From: Vandiemenella viatica
Taxonomy: Eukaryota > Arthropoda > Insecta > Orthoptera > Morabidae
Assembly (NCBI GenBank): GCA_031002005.1
Contig: CM061919.1
Span: forward strand, 36,111,088 to 36,175,087
Direction: 5' to 3'
Length of the DNA stretch: 64,000 nucleotides
Part shown: positions 1 to 10,229 of the stretch, piece by piece
Numbering within the stretch: the first letter of the stretch is position 1
How the letters are laid out: every line of letters starts with the position of its first letter
Notes under the pieces: model-generated
What the model was told of the DNA's origin: nothing
The model's database searches: none
Seen by the model: the letters and a program-made list of their open reading frames with translations, nothing else
Made by a program: the position numbers and the translations under genes

Positions 1-254
1 CTATCATATATAAAATCTTTTGCCCGAGGATTTGCTCAAGTGGAATTCACAAAGCATTCATATTCGAATCCCACGGAAAGTGCTATTTGGGATAAAAGTA
101 GATGGATAATACATTATTCCAAATTTATTCCGAGCAGTTAAGTAGTTTCGACGTGAAGCAGTAAAAACATCGAAGCAAACAAACTTTTACTTTTACAATA
201 TTAGTAGGATGTAAAAACTGTGTTATCTTCAGTATATCTATATGGACACTTTAA

Positions 255-333
255 TCACGAATAAGCGATTGCTCATTTGGGGCGCCACGATGAGATCTCG
301 CACCACCTGAAAAAATTGCTAGGGCCGCCTCTG
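255..333. mobile_element. Possible end of a hAT-type DNA transposon
   Basis: Read on the minus strand from 333, the sequence begins CAGAGGCGGCCCTAGC, which resembles hAT terminal inverted repeats. The block is more GC-rich than its flanks. The other end is not in the window (it may lie left of position 1), so no target duplication can be tested. The family call is by resemblance only. Confidence 0.4.
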
Positions 334-1090
334 CGCACTCGTATTAATAAACCCCAAATGCGAAGGGTAAACAAGATAAAATCATTTAACACAGTTTGAG
401 GATGACACAGTACTTATATTCTTGATAAAAGTTCACTCGTACATTGTCGGTACCAGAATTTTGAATAAAGCATCGGACAACAGTTTCTTTGAAGATTGCA
501 AACTAAGTACAATTCTACGAGAAGAGAAAACTCACAATTTCCCCCTAACTTTAGTGAGTAATTTTTATGGAAACCAATATATGTACGAAATCGTCTCAAA
601 TAGGGCTATCTACTGATGTAATTTTTAAATTAATATCTCTTTTAATAAAAAAGCTTATTATTTTCTCTTAATTAAAATCGCTAATTAGACTTTACCAAAT
701 TATTTAATTTTACTGCCAAAATATCGGGGACAGTGCTGACTATAGCTGGTGATAAAAGTTCAGCTGTCGCTTTACTCGATTTAAAGATAATACAAATCTT
801 AGAATTTCTACTTTTCCAATCACGTGTTTCAAAACATGAACAAACGGGAATATCTCTTAAACTAAACGTTTCCCGATATGATAAATACACTTTAAAATGA
901 TTTTTATGGCGAATTGTAACTGTAGGAACGATTGCAGGGAAAATCCTTAAAGTTGAAAACTTTTCTTCTTGAAATTTCGAAGTCCAACATCGGCAACTTT
1001 ACGATCGATCTATAGAATAATTTACTGCTGCGGGTAGCTAGTGGGAGTGCTTTTGGTGAACAAAAAGGTACTTTACAAAATTGATACACT
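334..1090. other. AT-rich stretch without a recognisable gene
   Basis: Only short open frames (up to about 70 codons) occur on both strands and none resembles a known protein. The right-hand part may be strongly decayed LINE sequence continuing the minus-strand element at 1091-8200, because that element's reading direction points into it, but no reverse transcriptase motif could be found. Confidence 0.4.
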
Positions 1091-1758
1091 TATTTATACA
1101 AGATTAAAATCTGCTGACACACTCCTCAAATGAGTTTCCATTCCAGTCATATTTAGCTATAAAATCACCAAATTCTAATATTATACTAGAATAATCTGCT
1201 TTACTAAAATCTTTAATCAAAGTATTGTTTTGTACCGAGGTGTTGTCACCCTCAACTTCAAATTTTAAACATAAAGACGGATGATATGCGTCAGGAGGTA
1301 CTACGCACTCCTTGGCTATAGAACAATTTATAACGAGATTGTTTGAGAATATAAGATCAAGTATTACTCCAAAGATATTAACTTTATTATGAGTTTGAAA
1401 AAAGGTTTAATAACGAGGTTGTATCTGATAATATCTTTGATAGTGTTTTTTCAAGAAGAGTTGTCTTAGCAGTGTAGAAAGGATAGCTGTCATTATTACT
1501 GTGTTTCCACTGCACGTTTGGCATATTAAAGTCTCCAAATAGTATCCAGTTTAAAAGTCCGGGTACTTAAGATTTATTTCTTCAACAGCCTTGCTTTAAG
1601 AACTCATAGTAGATTCTGTTGTTAGTGGAGGAAAGTATGCAGCTCCTATGATTAAGCTATTTTTATTTCCTAAGATTCTTATAAATAAGTGCTCAACATC
1701 AGTCGTTGCTTCTAACTGAAGACATTGAAATTTATTCTTAACAGCTAATAAACCACCA
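1091..1758 (-). pseudogene. LINE endonuclease, C-terminal part
   Basis: The minus-strand translation shows the standard order of an APE-type retrotransposon endonuclease. First comes LLAVKNKFQC after the glycine run, then an I-I-G-A-A-Y-F-P-P segment (the YxPP motif), then GDFNMPNVQW, a catalytic GDFN box, and DLIFSN about 70 residues later. Stops and frame breaks occur near 1590 and 1400. It cleaved target DNA to prime reverse transcription in the intact element. The N-terminal half lies at 6897-7107, beyond the LTR insertion. The copy is inactive. Confidence 0.8.
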
Positions 1759-2372
1759 TGTAACATAACAAGCGTCTGCACTATGTACGTAATATCTATA
1801 GCAGACGGCATCTGTTAATAATATATCATCTTTGAGTAGCGGGGAGTCTGTCTTTGACCTCCGTCAGAGAAGGTCGCACGGCGTAACATTTTCGTTCTAA
1901 CAGTTGAAAGTGTGGCGGACTTGGAAAAGTGTATTATGTAGACGTGTAACAAGTGGAACTTATGATTTGAAATAGAATGTTTTTTTAAGTGACTGCATGG
2001 TGTTAAAAGAACGTTAATGAGTGTGGAGGATTTTGTTGGTATTTGAAACTCTTCTATCCCACGAACTTGTGATCTTCGGAGAAGTTCGATTCCTTATCTT
2101 AATTATTAAGTTTGGTGGTGGTATTTTCCGTCGGGTTGTAGTAGCAGAATTTAATGACTAGAATAAAGTTTTGTGTGTAGAAGTTGCTCATAAACTGTGG
2201 AACTACAATATTTTCATTTCATTAACCTGGCGATAGAATAATACCTAAAACCTGGCGACCGCGGCAAAAGAACCTTTTATTTAATTAATGAGCATGTATG
2301 TGTTCGATAAGTGACTGAATAATTAAAAATCAGTATTCGACAGCTAGCCGTAATAGAGACAGTTAGCCTACA
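1759..2372 (+). repeat. 5' LTR
   Basis: This 614-bp LTR has TG...CA ends and matches 6287-6896 over its whole length. Most differences lie in the first 60 bp. It should hold the promoter and polyadenylation signal of the element; no clear TATA box was picked out by eye. Confidence 0.88.
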
Positions 2373-2391
2373 TGGCGACTCAGTGACAGTA
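2373..2391 (+). promoter_or_regulatory. Putative tRNA primer-binding site
   Basis: Immediately after the 5' LTR the sequence reads TGGCGACTCAGTGAC. A TGG start abutting the LTR is the normal position and form of a minus-strand primer site in Gypsy elements. The cognate tRNA is not assigned. Confidence 0.5.
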
Positions 2392-2654
2392 CGTGTGGTG
2401 AAATAGGCATCTGGAGGAGAAATAAACTTTCGATTCCCAAGCATACACACGGGGATAAAGAGAAAAGAAGATAAATTACGGCGAATTACGAACATGACGA
2501 CAATTGAACGCGGAGACGACAATAGTCAAAGTGAAAGATATACCACCACAGCACCACGAGGCGGTGAGTCATAGACCTCGAGTGAAGATAATCTACTTGG
2601 AGACCAGTTGGATGTGGCGCAGCCCAGTGGAGGACAGAGTAACTAGACGAGCAT

Positions 2655-2790
2655 TTCCGAGCGGAGCCGAGCGGGAGCAGCTGATCCGAGCCAATCCGAG
2701 CCAATCCGAGACCAGCCGAGCGGGAGCAGCTGATCCGAGCCAACCCGAGACCAGCCGAGGGGAGCTGAGCAGACCTGAGTGAAGACACGG
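2655..2790 (+). repeat. GC-rich minisatellite in the LTR-element leader, about 49-bp period
   Basis: The block is built from CCGAG and CCAATCCGAG modules. The phrase AGCCGAGCGGGAGCAGCTGA appears twice, 49 bp apart. It lies between the primer site and gag and contrasts sharply with the AT-rich surroundings. Short open frames across it on both strands are by-products of the repeat. Confidence 0.75.
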
Positions 2791-3175
2791 AAAGCTAAGT
2801 GTGGGCTGGCTGCTGCTTGCAATTTGCTGCCAAGCATCTCTCCCTATCCGTTCCGTTCTTTTAATTTTTTTTCCTGTAATTTCAAGTCACACATAGGAAG
2901 GAAACCGAGTTGGGTTTTTCTCTCCATTTCTAATTCCTTTGTCATTCTAGTGGCACTTACTCCATATTGACAATACAGGCGCTGAAGTATTTACGCTGCA
3001 GATGTAATTTGTTTCTAGTTTTCATGCATTTAATTCTGATATGGTGAACGGGTTTTGTGAATAGCGGCGTTGTGTTGATTGTATTTGCTGTGAATCGGAG
3101 GGGAAAAGTAAAGCGCCTAGGTAATTGATTTTATTGGAGTTTTCCCGTTGGATTTGTAAGACAAATATACTGAAA

Positions 3176-4418
3176 ATGGGTGACGAGACGGAGTCAAAAT
3201 TGGCTGAAATGCTGGCTAGGTTTGCTGAAACCCTTAATGATAAATTTGATTCTAAATTTGACTCTTTAGATAAATCCCTTAGTAATAAATTTAATTCTGA
3301 ATTTGACTCTTTTGACAAATCCCTTAATGGTAGACTCGAAGTAATGGGAAAGGACGCAGAGGTTCGTCACGCTAGCTTAGTCAAGGAGCAGAAATTGCAC
3401 ATAGCAGAGTTAGAAAGAAAACTTGAAGAGTATAGTGTTAGGTGTGTTGGGCGGACGGAGGAGTTGTCCTCTCAAGTTTCCAAGTTAGAACAACAGGTTA
3501 AGCATGAGACAAGTGGTTTGCGCCTGGATACTGGTGCCTTACAGGCACAATATTTACAGTTAATAGAAAAAAGCGACAGTCAGAGCCACCGAGTAGGGTA
3601 CCTTGAAGATCAGATGCAAACATTTCATTGTAGTGTACAACGGAGCTATGCGGAACTGAAGTGTGATGTCAAAGGGCTGGCAGCTGACGTGGAAAAGGTT
3701 TATGAAGATGTTGAGAAGGTGAAACTACATACCCCTCTAGTGGTGAAACAAGAACTAGTAAAACAAGTCCCCAATGTAGTGAGGGAAGATCTTGTCAAGT
3801 ACCAAGAAATTGTAAAGACCTCAGCTTTTCCGGTTAAAGTCAATGATGAGAAGATAGATTGGGAGGAATTTTCGGGAAAGAATTGTATACATCCTGTAAA
3901 GTTCATTGGAAATTTTGAAAATTTCGCACCTTTCCTAATGGCTAGTGAAGAAAATAAAATTAGAATGGTAATTAAACATTTGAGAGGAGAACCTCGTCTT
4001 TGGGCAGATCAATTTGAGACGTTTGCTCAGTTTAAAACAGATTTTTTAAACCTATACTGGTCAGCAGAAAGACAGATTGCCGTGAAATCCGAATTAATGT
4101 TGGGCGAGCATTACGATCCGAATAAACAGACCTAAACTAATTTTTTTTATGAGGTGCTACTCATCTTGTAGGTACCTAGATCAGCCCCACAGTGAGGAAG
4201 AATATGTTAAAATTATTGCGGCTCGCTTACCCGAACAAACGCAATTTATTCTTACCAGTCATAAAATATGTTCGATTAAGGATGCCATAGACATGTTGGG
4301 AAGGTTGGATGTCCAGGTGGAGAGGATGAGGAGAGAGAGATCGAAGTTCCATAATGGGTATAGACACTTTCAGGATAGGGGTACACGAGGAGGAGGTTAC
4401 TGGACTACTGGAGAGTAG
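3176..4418 (+). pseudogene. gag of the Gypsy-like LTR element (frameshifted)
   Basis: The likely start is the methionine of MGDETESKLAEM; an upstream in-frame ATG at 3125 adds 17 residues. The N-terminal 200 residues are charged and coiled-coil-like, with internally repeated DKFDSKFDSLDKSLSN-type segments. A retroviral-type capsid region follows, with GEPRLWADQFETFAQFK and later DQPHSEEEYVKIIAARLPEQ. A stop and frame change near 4133 divide the two parts. In the intact element the protein assembles virus-like particles. No CCHC zinc knuckle is seen downstream, although an Asn/Gln-rich tail continues in the other frame to about 4613. Confidence 0.75.
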
Positions 4419-4602
4419 AAGGAAGGAATAACCGACAAGGACCGGTAAAAACATACCAACACGGGGCCAGGCAGAGAAACAATTTTGGGCCGAATAACCA
4501 AGCGGGAGAGCCAGAAACTAATAATCAACACCAACGGTACCATGACAACCAACCTCATAACGGAGAACAGAAGGTAGCCACAGTAGCTGCGAGTGGCGAA
4601 AA

Positions 4603-5496
4603 TTGTTTAAACTAATTTCTGCCACTGTCGCGGGCTCATCAGGGGCAGAACCAGTTAAGAGGCCAAATGCAGATGTAATTTCACAGAACGGAAGCGGAGG
4701 ATTAAGGAAGAAGAAAATTCAGGAAGAAGTCGTTATGTTTGACACTATGCTAGGTAATGTCTTAAAGGATGAAGATGAAGTAAATTGTAAAGGTATTATG
4801 GCTGCGGAAACAGACGTTCAAGAGTGTCAAGAGAAGTTTGCAGAGGAAAATATACAAGAGAAAATTTTTGAAGTAGCAGATGAAATTTTTTATGATACTC
4901 TTACGAAGGAGAAGGCTAAATTACGGGAGAATGAAGTTATAAGGATTGAAGTAGAGGGATTTTTATCTGTAACTACCGGAGAAGTAAAGTTGGATAGAAT
5001 CAAAGCAGTACGACAGCCATATGGCTTTGACACTAGTGACGGGAGCGGGAGCAGTGGCCAACAGTCGGCGCATACTAGCATATATCGGGGCACTGTTGGA
5101 ACCCGGGCCACAAAAGATTCTACCTCCGCAACACTAGCTAGCGCGGAAGTACAAACGGGCGAGTTGTGTCACGCACTGGAACGTGATAACCTGTCAGAAT
5201 CACTTACTTTCGATGGCGAGAAATATCAAGGAGTTACTGGTATAGCAAAGCAGTCTCAGTTTGTAGGCGAGGAGAATAAAATCAACAGAAAATCCATACG
5301 GTGGAAACCCAATGAGGAGAATGAAATCGACAAAAAATCCATACGGTGGAAACCGGATGACTGTGGGCGAGCAAGTGCTGAGTTACTCGATTGTGACCAG
5401 ACGAAAAAAGAGAATAAAAGTTTTTTTTGTGAACGGACCAGATGGACGGAATACATTTTCATCGAAAAATTTGCAGAGTGTGTCGGTTTACCATAA
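4603..5496 (+). CDS. Unassigned acidic ORF inside the LTR element
   Basis: This is a 297-codon open frame between gag and the integrase tail. The product is rich in Glu, Lys and Asp and has no recognised domain. Near its C-terminus a short module ending KSIRWKP is repeated, as NRKSIRWKPNEEN and DKKSIRWKPDD. It occupies the place where protease and reverse transcriptase should be, but shows no DSG/DTG protease box, no YxDD and no integrase HHCC motif. It may be a divergent gag-pol junction region left after deletion, or a sequence acquired by the element. It is not a host gene by position. Confidence 0.5.
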   Translation: MFKLISATVAGSSGAEPVKRPNADVISQNGSGGLRKKKIQEEVVMFDTMLGNVLKDEDEVNCKGIMAAETDVQECQEKFAEENIQEKIFEVADEIFYDTLTKEKAKLRENEVIRIEVEGFLSVTTGEVKLDRIKAVRQPYGFDTSDGSGSSGQQSAHTSIYRGTVGTRATKDSTSATLASAEVQTGELCHALERDNLSESLTFDGEKYQGVTGIAKQSQFVGEENKINRKSIRWKPNEENEIDKKSIRWKPDDCGRASAELLDCDQTKKENKSFFCERTRWTEYIFIEKFAECVGLP

Positions 5497-5775
5497 TGAA
5501 GCGCAGAGAAGAAAGGCGAGGCACGATAGAAAAGGGAAGGCATCTGACTATAAGCCGGGTGACCTGATTCTGGCGCATACTCACTATAAATCTTCAAGTC
5601 TTCACAAGGAAATTAAAAAATTTAATTCCTTTATGAAGGGCCGTACATGATTTCTAGGTGTCCAAGGAAGAATTCTTTTGTACTTGTAAATCCTGTGGAC
5701 CAAAGTGTCAGAGGTACATTTAATGTAATTGCGCTCAAACCTTATAATTCTTTGCAAGAGGATGGAGATGGTTAA
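5489..5775 (+). pseudogene. Integrase C-terminal tail of the Gypsy-like element
   Basis: The translation gives YHNEAQRRKARHDRKGK, then YKPGDLILAH. After a one-base frame change near 5640 it continues GPYMISRCPRKN, SFVLVNP and a final FNVIALKPY. This order (AQ..RK..YD, GD.V, GPY.I, G.FN...LKPY) is the hallmark of the C-terminal end of Gypsy integrases. The N-terminal zinc domain and the catalytic DDE core are missing, which marks the breakpoint of the internal deletion upstream of about 5490. Confidence 0.75.
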
Positions 5776-6273
5776 AAAGGAGGAATCCTATCCGGTTATT
5801 TCTATGTTTTTTTCAATTATCAATCCTGTTTACGAGAGAAAATCTCTGTACTACTATAAATCCTACTTTTCCCTTACCTTCGAAGGCGCGAACAGCAGCT
5901 CGAAGAAGTGTGGTAGAGTGAATAAAGTGACGCGTGTGATGTGATGCTTTGGAGCATAAATGTGTACAGGTCATTGACCTGAGTTCAGCTTGTGTTTATA
6001 TCGGATCAATGCTTCTGACAGCAAGTTGCTCAACTTGCAATTAAATACCAATTCATGTTTTTTTGTATTTTGTGTTCTGTGGGGTTTTTTTCCTCTTATG
6101 TTTATTGTTTCTGATTGTTCTTGTTTGTAATATTTTTCTTATATGTTTCTTGAACTTAATGTGTAAAATATTGTGAATGTAAAACGGAAAACCACCAGGG
6201 TAGATTTTAAATTATTTTTCTTTTTCTTGTTCTGATAATTGATCATGTCAGACCTGATCAATTATCACAAAGT

Positions 6274-6286
6274 GTTAGGTAGGGAG
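6274..6286 (+). promoter_or_regulatory. Weak polypurine tract before the 3' LTR
   Basis: The bases AGGTAGGGAG immediately precede the 3' LTR, where the plus-strand primer tract of an LTR element should lie. It is short and interrupted by one T. Confidence 0.45.
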
Positions 6287-6896
6287 TGTAACATAACAAA
6301 CGTCTGCGCCATGTAATATATATAGCAGATGCCATCTGTTAATAATATATCATCTTTGAGTAGCGGGGAGTCTGTCTTTGACCTCCGTCAGAGAAGGTCG
6401 CACGGAGTAACATTTTCGGTCTAACAGTTGAAATTGTGGCGGACTTGGAAAAGTATATTATATAGACGTGTAACAAGTGGAACTTATGATTTGAAATAGA
6501 ATGTTTTTTTAAGTGACTGCATGGTGTTAAAAGAACGTTAATGAGTGTGGAGGATTTTGTTGGTATTTGAAACTCTTCTATCCCACGAACTTGTGATCTT
6601 CGGAGAAGTTCGATTCCTTATCTTAATTATTAAGTTTGGTGGTGGTATTTTCCGTCGGGTTGTAGTAGCAGAATTTAATGACTAGAATAAAGTTTTGTGT
6701 GTAGAAGTTGCTCATAAACTGTGGAACTACAATATTTTCATTTCATTTACCTGGCGATAGAATAATACCTAAAACCTGGCGACCGCGGCAAAAGAACCTT
6801 TTATTTAATTAATGAGCATGTATGTGTTCGATAAGTGACTGAATAATTAAAAATCAGTATTCGACAGCTAGCCGTCATACAGACAGTTAGCCTACA
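6287..6896 (+). repeat. 3' LTR
   Basis: This 610-bp direct repeat of 1759-2372 has TG...CA ends and is followed by ACCACC, duplicating the bases before the 5' LTR. The minus-strand LINE resumes directly after it. Confidence 0.88.
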
Positions 6897-7107
6897 ACCA
6901 CCACCTCTAGAGAACGGACTATTGTTTACATTTCTGTCATTTCTAAAGATAATATAATTATTAAGGTTCAACTCTGCATTATATAGTTTTGGGTCAGCCA
7001 TGTCTCTGTTAACACAATAACATCATAATCATTAAAAATGTAGCTTGCTTTTTCAACTTCCCTTAGTTTAGTTTTAAGTCCATGCACATTCTGATAATAA
7101 AATTTTA
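6897..7107 (-). pseudogene. LINE ORF2 start: endonuclease N-terminal part
   Basis: On the minus strand from about 7107 the translation reads FYYQNVHGLKTKLREVEKAS, then YDVIVLTETWL. These are the first two conserved blocks of APE-type retrotransposon endonucleases, an N-rich strand followed by the catalytic glutamate. One frame change near 6990 leads into ELNLNNYIIFRNDRN and the glycine run that is cut by the LTR insertion. It continues at 1758. Confidence 0.82.
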
Positions 7108-7113
7108 TGCAAT

Positions 7114-7944
7114 TTATACAGCTACGTTTTTTGAGTGCTTATTGTTACTCATTATGTCCACTATCTTAGGTTGTCCATTAACATATTTAATAGTTTTTAA
7201 CACTTTGTCCTTATTCAGGATGTTTAATTGATCACGAAGCTTGTTCAAGTCGTTTCTCTGCATCGGAGTTAGGTCAGCAGGAATTTTTATTGGGCTGTCA
7301 CTTTTTTGCTTGTTTTTTAAAACAGTCAGAACAGTCTCAGAATCATTCATAACCACTTTAATTGGTCTAAGTCGTCCCTTGTCATTATCAAATCGTTTTC
7401 CTAAACGAAAATATTTGAACTGTTTCACATCGCACGGCAGTTTCAGACCGTTGAAAATTTCTGATACTGATTTTTTATCCGATTCAATCCGCTCTGTAAA
7501 TGAGATCGACTCAGACTCCTTTACATTGAAAACAATTAAGTTGTTATTGCGCGTAGCCCTGTCAGTCATTTCGTCGAAGATCGAAGATTGTACATCGATG
7601 TTTTTAAACTCTACATTTTCACTTGGTGAACTAACATTGCCTGATTTTAGTTGTTCAACTGTTTTATTCATTTTGCTCACATCCTCCGACAACTTTGCAA
7701 TTTGTGTTAATACCTGTGGAAGCGATCTTAACCCGTTCTCACAGTCATTACAGAAGAATTTCAAGGAACGCTTTTTTAGTTCTAAACATCTAACCTCAGA
7801 TGCCGTTAGTTCTCCACAGTCCACATGGATAGGGCGCTGGCAACATTTGAAATACTTTCCTAGATCTTCTTCGCACGAGGAATTACAAACCAAACAGATT
7901 AAAGCCATTATACAAATCTGCGACCCAGCCTTAAAACCCTGCAC
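7114..7944 (-). CDS. LINE ORF1 protein with N-terminal PHD-like zinc finger
   Basis: The frame has 276 codons. Residues about 15-70 hold a Cys/His-rich finger (CLVCNSSC, then CCQRPIHVDC, and CNDCENG at the end), a PHD-like pattern common in ORF1 of CR1-group LINEs. A coiled-coil segment follows at about 80-110. The C-terminal half contains NNLIVFNVKES, then FRLGKRFDNDKGRLRPIKV, the RRM-like Transposase_22 type fold seen in many ORF1 proteins. It binds element RNA in the ribonucleoprotein. The frame is intact and ends just before ORF2. The start codon at 7944 is the first ATG of the frame; upstream is leader sequence. Confidence 0.72.
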   Translation of the reverse strand: MQGFKAGSQICIMALICLVCNSSCEEDLGKYFKCCQRPIHVDCGELTASEVRCLELKKRSLKFFCNDCENGLRSLPQVLTQIAKLSEDVSKMNKTVEQLKSGNVSSPSENVEFKNIDVQSSIFDEMTDRATRNNNLIVFNVKESESISFTERIESDKKSVSEIFNGLKLPCDVKQFKYFRLGKRFDNDKGRLRPIKVVMNDSETVLTVLKNKQKSDSPIKIPADLTPMQRNDLNKLRDQLNILNKDKVLKTIKYVNGQPKIVDIMSNNKHSKNVAV

Positions 7945-8200
7945 AGAGAATTATTTAAAAACACACACGCACACACATGCAATCGCACAAGCTTGAATCA
8001 GTAAACACTATTATAAATTGCTTTGAAGATAAAATCAAATCACGAATGATGCATATTATATTCAGTTCCCATTTAATGAGCGTTAGAAGAATGTCACGAC
8101 TATTAATCCACCTTAAAACACATTAATTCACGGAGCGTCACTGTCTAACAACATACGCGGCGGCCATCTTCTTACCTTAGCCTTATGCTCTAACAAATCG
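7945..8200 (-). promoter_or_regulatory. Probable 5' leader of the LINE
   Basis: The stretch upstream of ORF1 ends in a GC-rich patch around 8140-8175 that reads ATGGCCGCCGCG on the minus strand, and AT-rich DNA without that character follows. LINE leaders of this kind carry an internal promoter. The exact 5' boundary could not be fixed. A (CA)n tract lies at 7964-7978. Confidence 0.4.
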
Positions 8201-8635
8201 AGTCAATTGTCATTCTGATCCAGGATGCATTTCAACCTTACCACTAATTTGACTAATGATTACGTTCATATATCATAGCTTCTGTCACATCCGCATTTGT
8301 ACATTCGCTGTATAGTGATCGATTCTTAAAACTTTGGAATTACTTACATGTGGCTGAAATAACCACATTAGTTATATGGTGTCACTGAAATCAAAGAAAA
8401 TCAAAAATAATTCTTAACGTGTGATACATCGTAGGATTAGACTTAGTCCACGTAAATTTCTATTTTAAAGCAGAATAAATGATCGAATCAACAAATCGTC
8501 AAAATAAAATCAATATCCAAACAGCAAAAAAAATAAAAAAATAAAATTAATAATAATAATAATTCAGATGCTGTTATTATCAATAAAGAAAACTCTTATA
8601 CTACAACACACTTCTAAGGGGACTAGGTTGTAGGT

Positions 8636-9090
8636 AACTGCTGTATCTATATAAATTAGCAGCACCACAGTTATCGTGCAATCCTCCGTATCTGAATATG
8701 AAATAAGATTTATTTTTAGTTAAGTAAAATATTACAGAAATAATATTTTTCGTTATGTCAATAGATAAGCCCTTACCAAAGTTTATGCTTAATTATGTAA
8801 TCCCACATACACATTTAACATAAAATCCCAGCAAAAGTTTACTCATAGTGATGATAATTTCAGCTGTGTTAACTGTTATATATCGATATATATTCGCGGC
8901 ACCACGGTTATCATATAATACTATATATCAGCATTAAAAAAATTGTTTTCTTTAGTTAAGTTAGATATTAAAAAATAATATTTTTCGTTATGACCACAGA
9001 TACAACCTTACTAAAGTTTATGCTTCTCTATATAATCTCAGCCAAAGTTTAGGCATAGTGATGATAAAAGTAGCTGTGCAACCTTTTGAT
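8636..9090 (+). repeat. Tandem duplication, about 237-bp unit, two diverged copies
   Basis: GCAGCACCACAGTTATC near 8660 recurs as GCGGCACCACGGTTATC near 8897. The following blocks recur in order at the same spacing: TTTAGTTAAGT, AATATTTTTCGTTATG, AAAGTTTATGCTT and CATAGTGATGATAA. There is no coding potential, and it belongs to no family I can name. Confidence 0.7.
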
Positions 9091-9409
9091 TGTTAGATGT
9101 GATTGAAGACGTGAATGACATCAATAAGTATAACCTGGAAATGATGGTTCAAGTTTACATCGCGATACACGACGCTGCTAACTTAAGATAAAATGATTGT
9201 ATCAATGCGCGTGTGATTGAGGCTTTGAATTTGTATCGCCAATATTACCGGAGATTGTGGTTAGGTTGAAATTCAGCCTGGACCAGAAAGAAAACAGAAC
9301 CTTCTTGTCACAGCAAAAGGCACGAGGAATTTATTTATTTAAGCAACTTACATAAGTACTAACTATATCACGTTGTGACGTCATGTATCGCGAGGTAAAC
9401 TACTCCCCA

Positions 9410-9669
9410 AATGATCAACACCATGTGGATGAGCTGTATTGGGGGTTATTGAAGGAAAGGAGGAGGGTGAAGAGAGTACTGGTAATGTACAGAGCATGGT
9501 GTGATGGGGCTTGCTGGGATATTCGTCAAAGAATTAGGAATAGTGCATAAAATTTTCTTTTGTTGGTAAGGGTTTCAGGGATTGGAACAAATTACCAAGT
9601 GAAGTGATGAATAATTTACCAAAAATGCTTAAACAATTTAAAATTGAAATTCGTAAATCGGAAAAGTAA
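9410..9669 (+). pseudogene. LINE reverse transcriptase C-terminal fragment
   Basis: The translation gives LKERRRVKRVLVMYRAW, then WDIRQRI. After a stop and frame change it gives KFSFVGKGFRDWNKLPSEV and a tail ending in a stop at 9667. The pair 'RR..+RV..LY' plus 'GF.DWN.LP' is the standard end of Jockey/CR1 type reverse transcriptase proteins. The same module appears on the minus strand at 58005-58365. Everything upstream has been lost, as expected for 5' truncation. Confidence 0.7.
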
Positions 9670-9839
9670 ATGGGGAGGAATTTAACACTTCAGTTATAAA
9701 TAAAAGTTTAAAAAAATAATGTAAAAATAGGTAATCAGATGACTAGGGGAATTGACACCAGAGCATTAGGTCCATTGCAATTAAAATTAATAACAATAAT
9801 GACTTACGTAGCTATTAACACGGTGGAAGATCAAGAAGA

Positions 9840-10110
9840 CGAGACTAATTATTCAGCTGAATTTTTACATTCCCTCGGCGCATCTGGTCTTCCCGCTCAT
9901 AAACTGAATTTATAAGTTGGTACTCCGTTCTTGCTCATCAGAAACATATCACCACCACAGCTGTGCAATGGAACTAGACTTCTGTTGAAATCCTTGCACA
10001 TTGAGGCAATTATCTTAACAGGTTGTGGACGAGGAGAGGAAGTATTCATTCCACGCATACCATTTGTACCGTCAAATTTTCCATTCTAATTTAAGTGCCT
10101 GCAATTCCCA
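9840..10110 (-). other. Coding-like block, unidentified
   Basis: The minus strand has about 60 residues free of stops: [20 protein letters not shown], then [20 protein letters not shown] and [10 protein letters not shown]. Codon-level texture suggests an old protein-coding fragment, perhaps from a transposon, but I do not recognise the family. It abuts the 3' end of the LINE at 10190. Confidence 0.3.
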
Positions 10111-10229
10111 GTAACCTTATGTTTTGCCATAACAATCAACATGTCTCAGGGCCAGACACTCGGAACCATAGGAATTGATCTTTGGACACCATCTACATTT
10201 ACATCTATACTTTGCAATTCACAATTACT

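Larger units (their letters stand above)
1759..6896 (+). mobile_element. Gypsy-like LTR retrotransposon, internally deleted
   Basis: Two long direct repeats (1759-2372 and 6287-6896), both starting TGTAACA and ending CCTACA, flank 3.9 kb. The flanks carry ACCA next to each LTR (up to seven matching bases because the target is an ACC repeat). Inside are a gag-like region with a coiled coil, an unassigned acidic ORF and the C-terminal tail of a Gypsy-type integrase. Protease, reverse transcriptase, RNase H and the integrase catalytic core are absent. This is a non-autonomous deletion derivative that would have needed a helper element. The LTRs differ at several positions near their start but are otherwise very similar. 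Confidence 0.88.
1091..8200 (-). mobile_element. LINE (non-LTR retrotransposon, CR1/Jockey-like), split by an LTR element
   Basis: This minus-strand LINE starts near 8200 with a GC-rich 5' leader. It carries an ORF1 with a zinc finger (7114-7944) and an apurinic-type endonuclease at the start of ORF2 (7107 down to 6897, then 1758 down to about 1091). A 5.1 kb LTR element at 1759-6896 interrupts the endonuclease. Removing that insertion and one target-site copy restores a continuous glycine-rich GGG(G)LLAVK motif. No reverse transcriptase domain is visible downstream, so the element is truncated or too decayed there. Clade assignment is inferred from ORF1 architecture and endonuclease motifs. 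Confidence 0.8.

Noticed and set aside
7241..7996. A 251-codon plus-strand open frame
   Set aside because: Shadow of the LINE ORF1 on the minus strand, which has the zinc-finger and RRM-like motifs.
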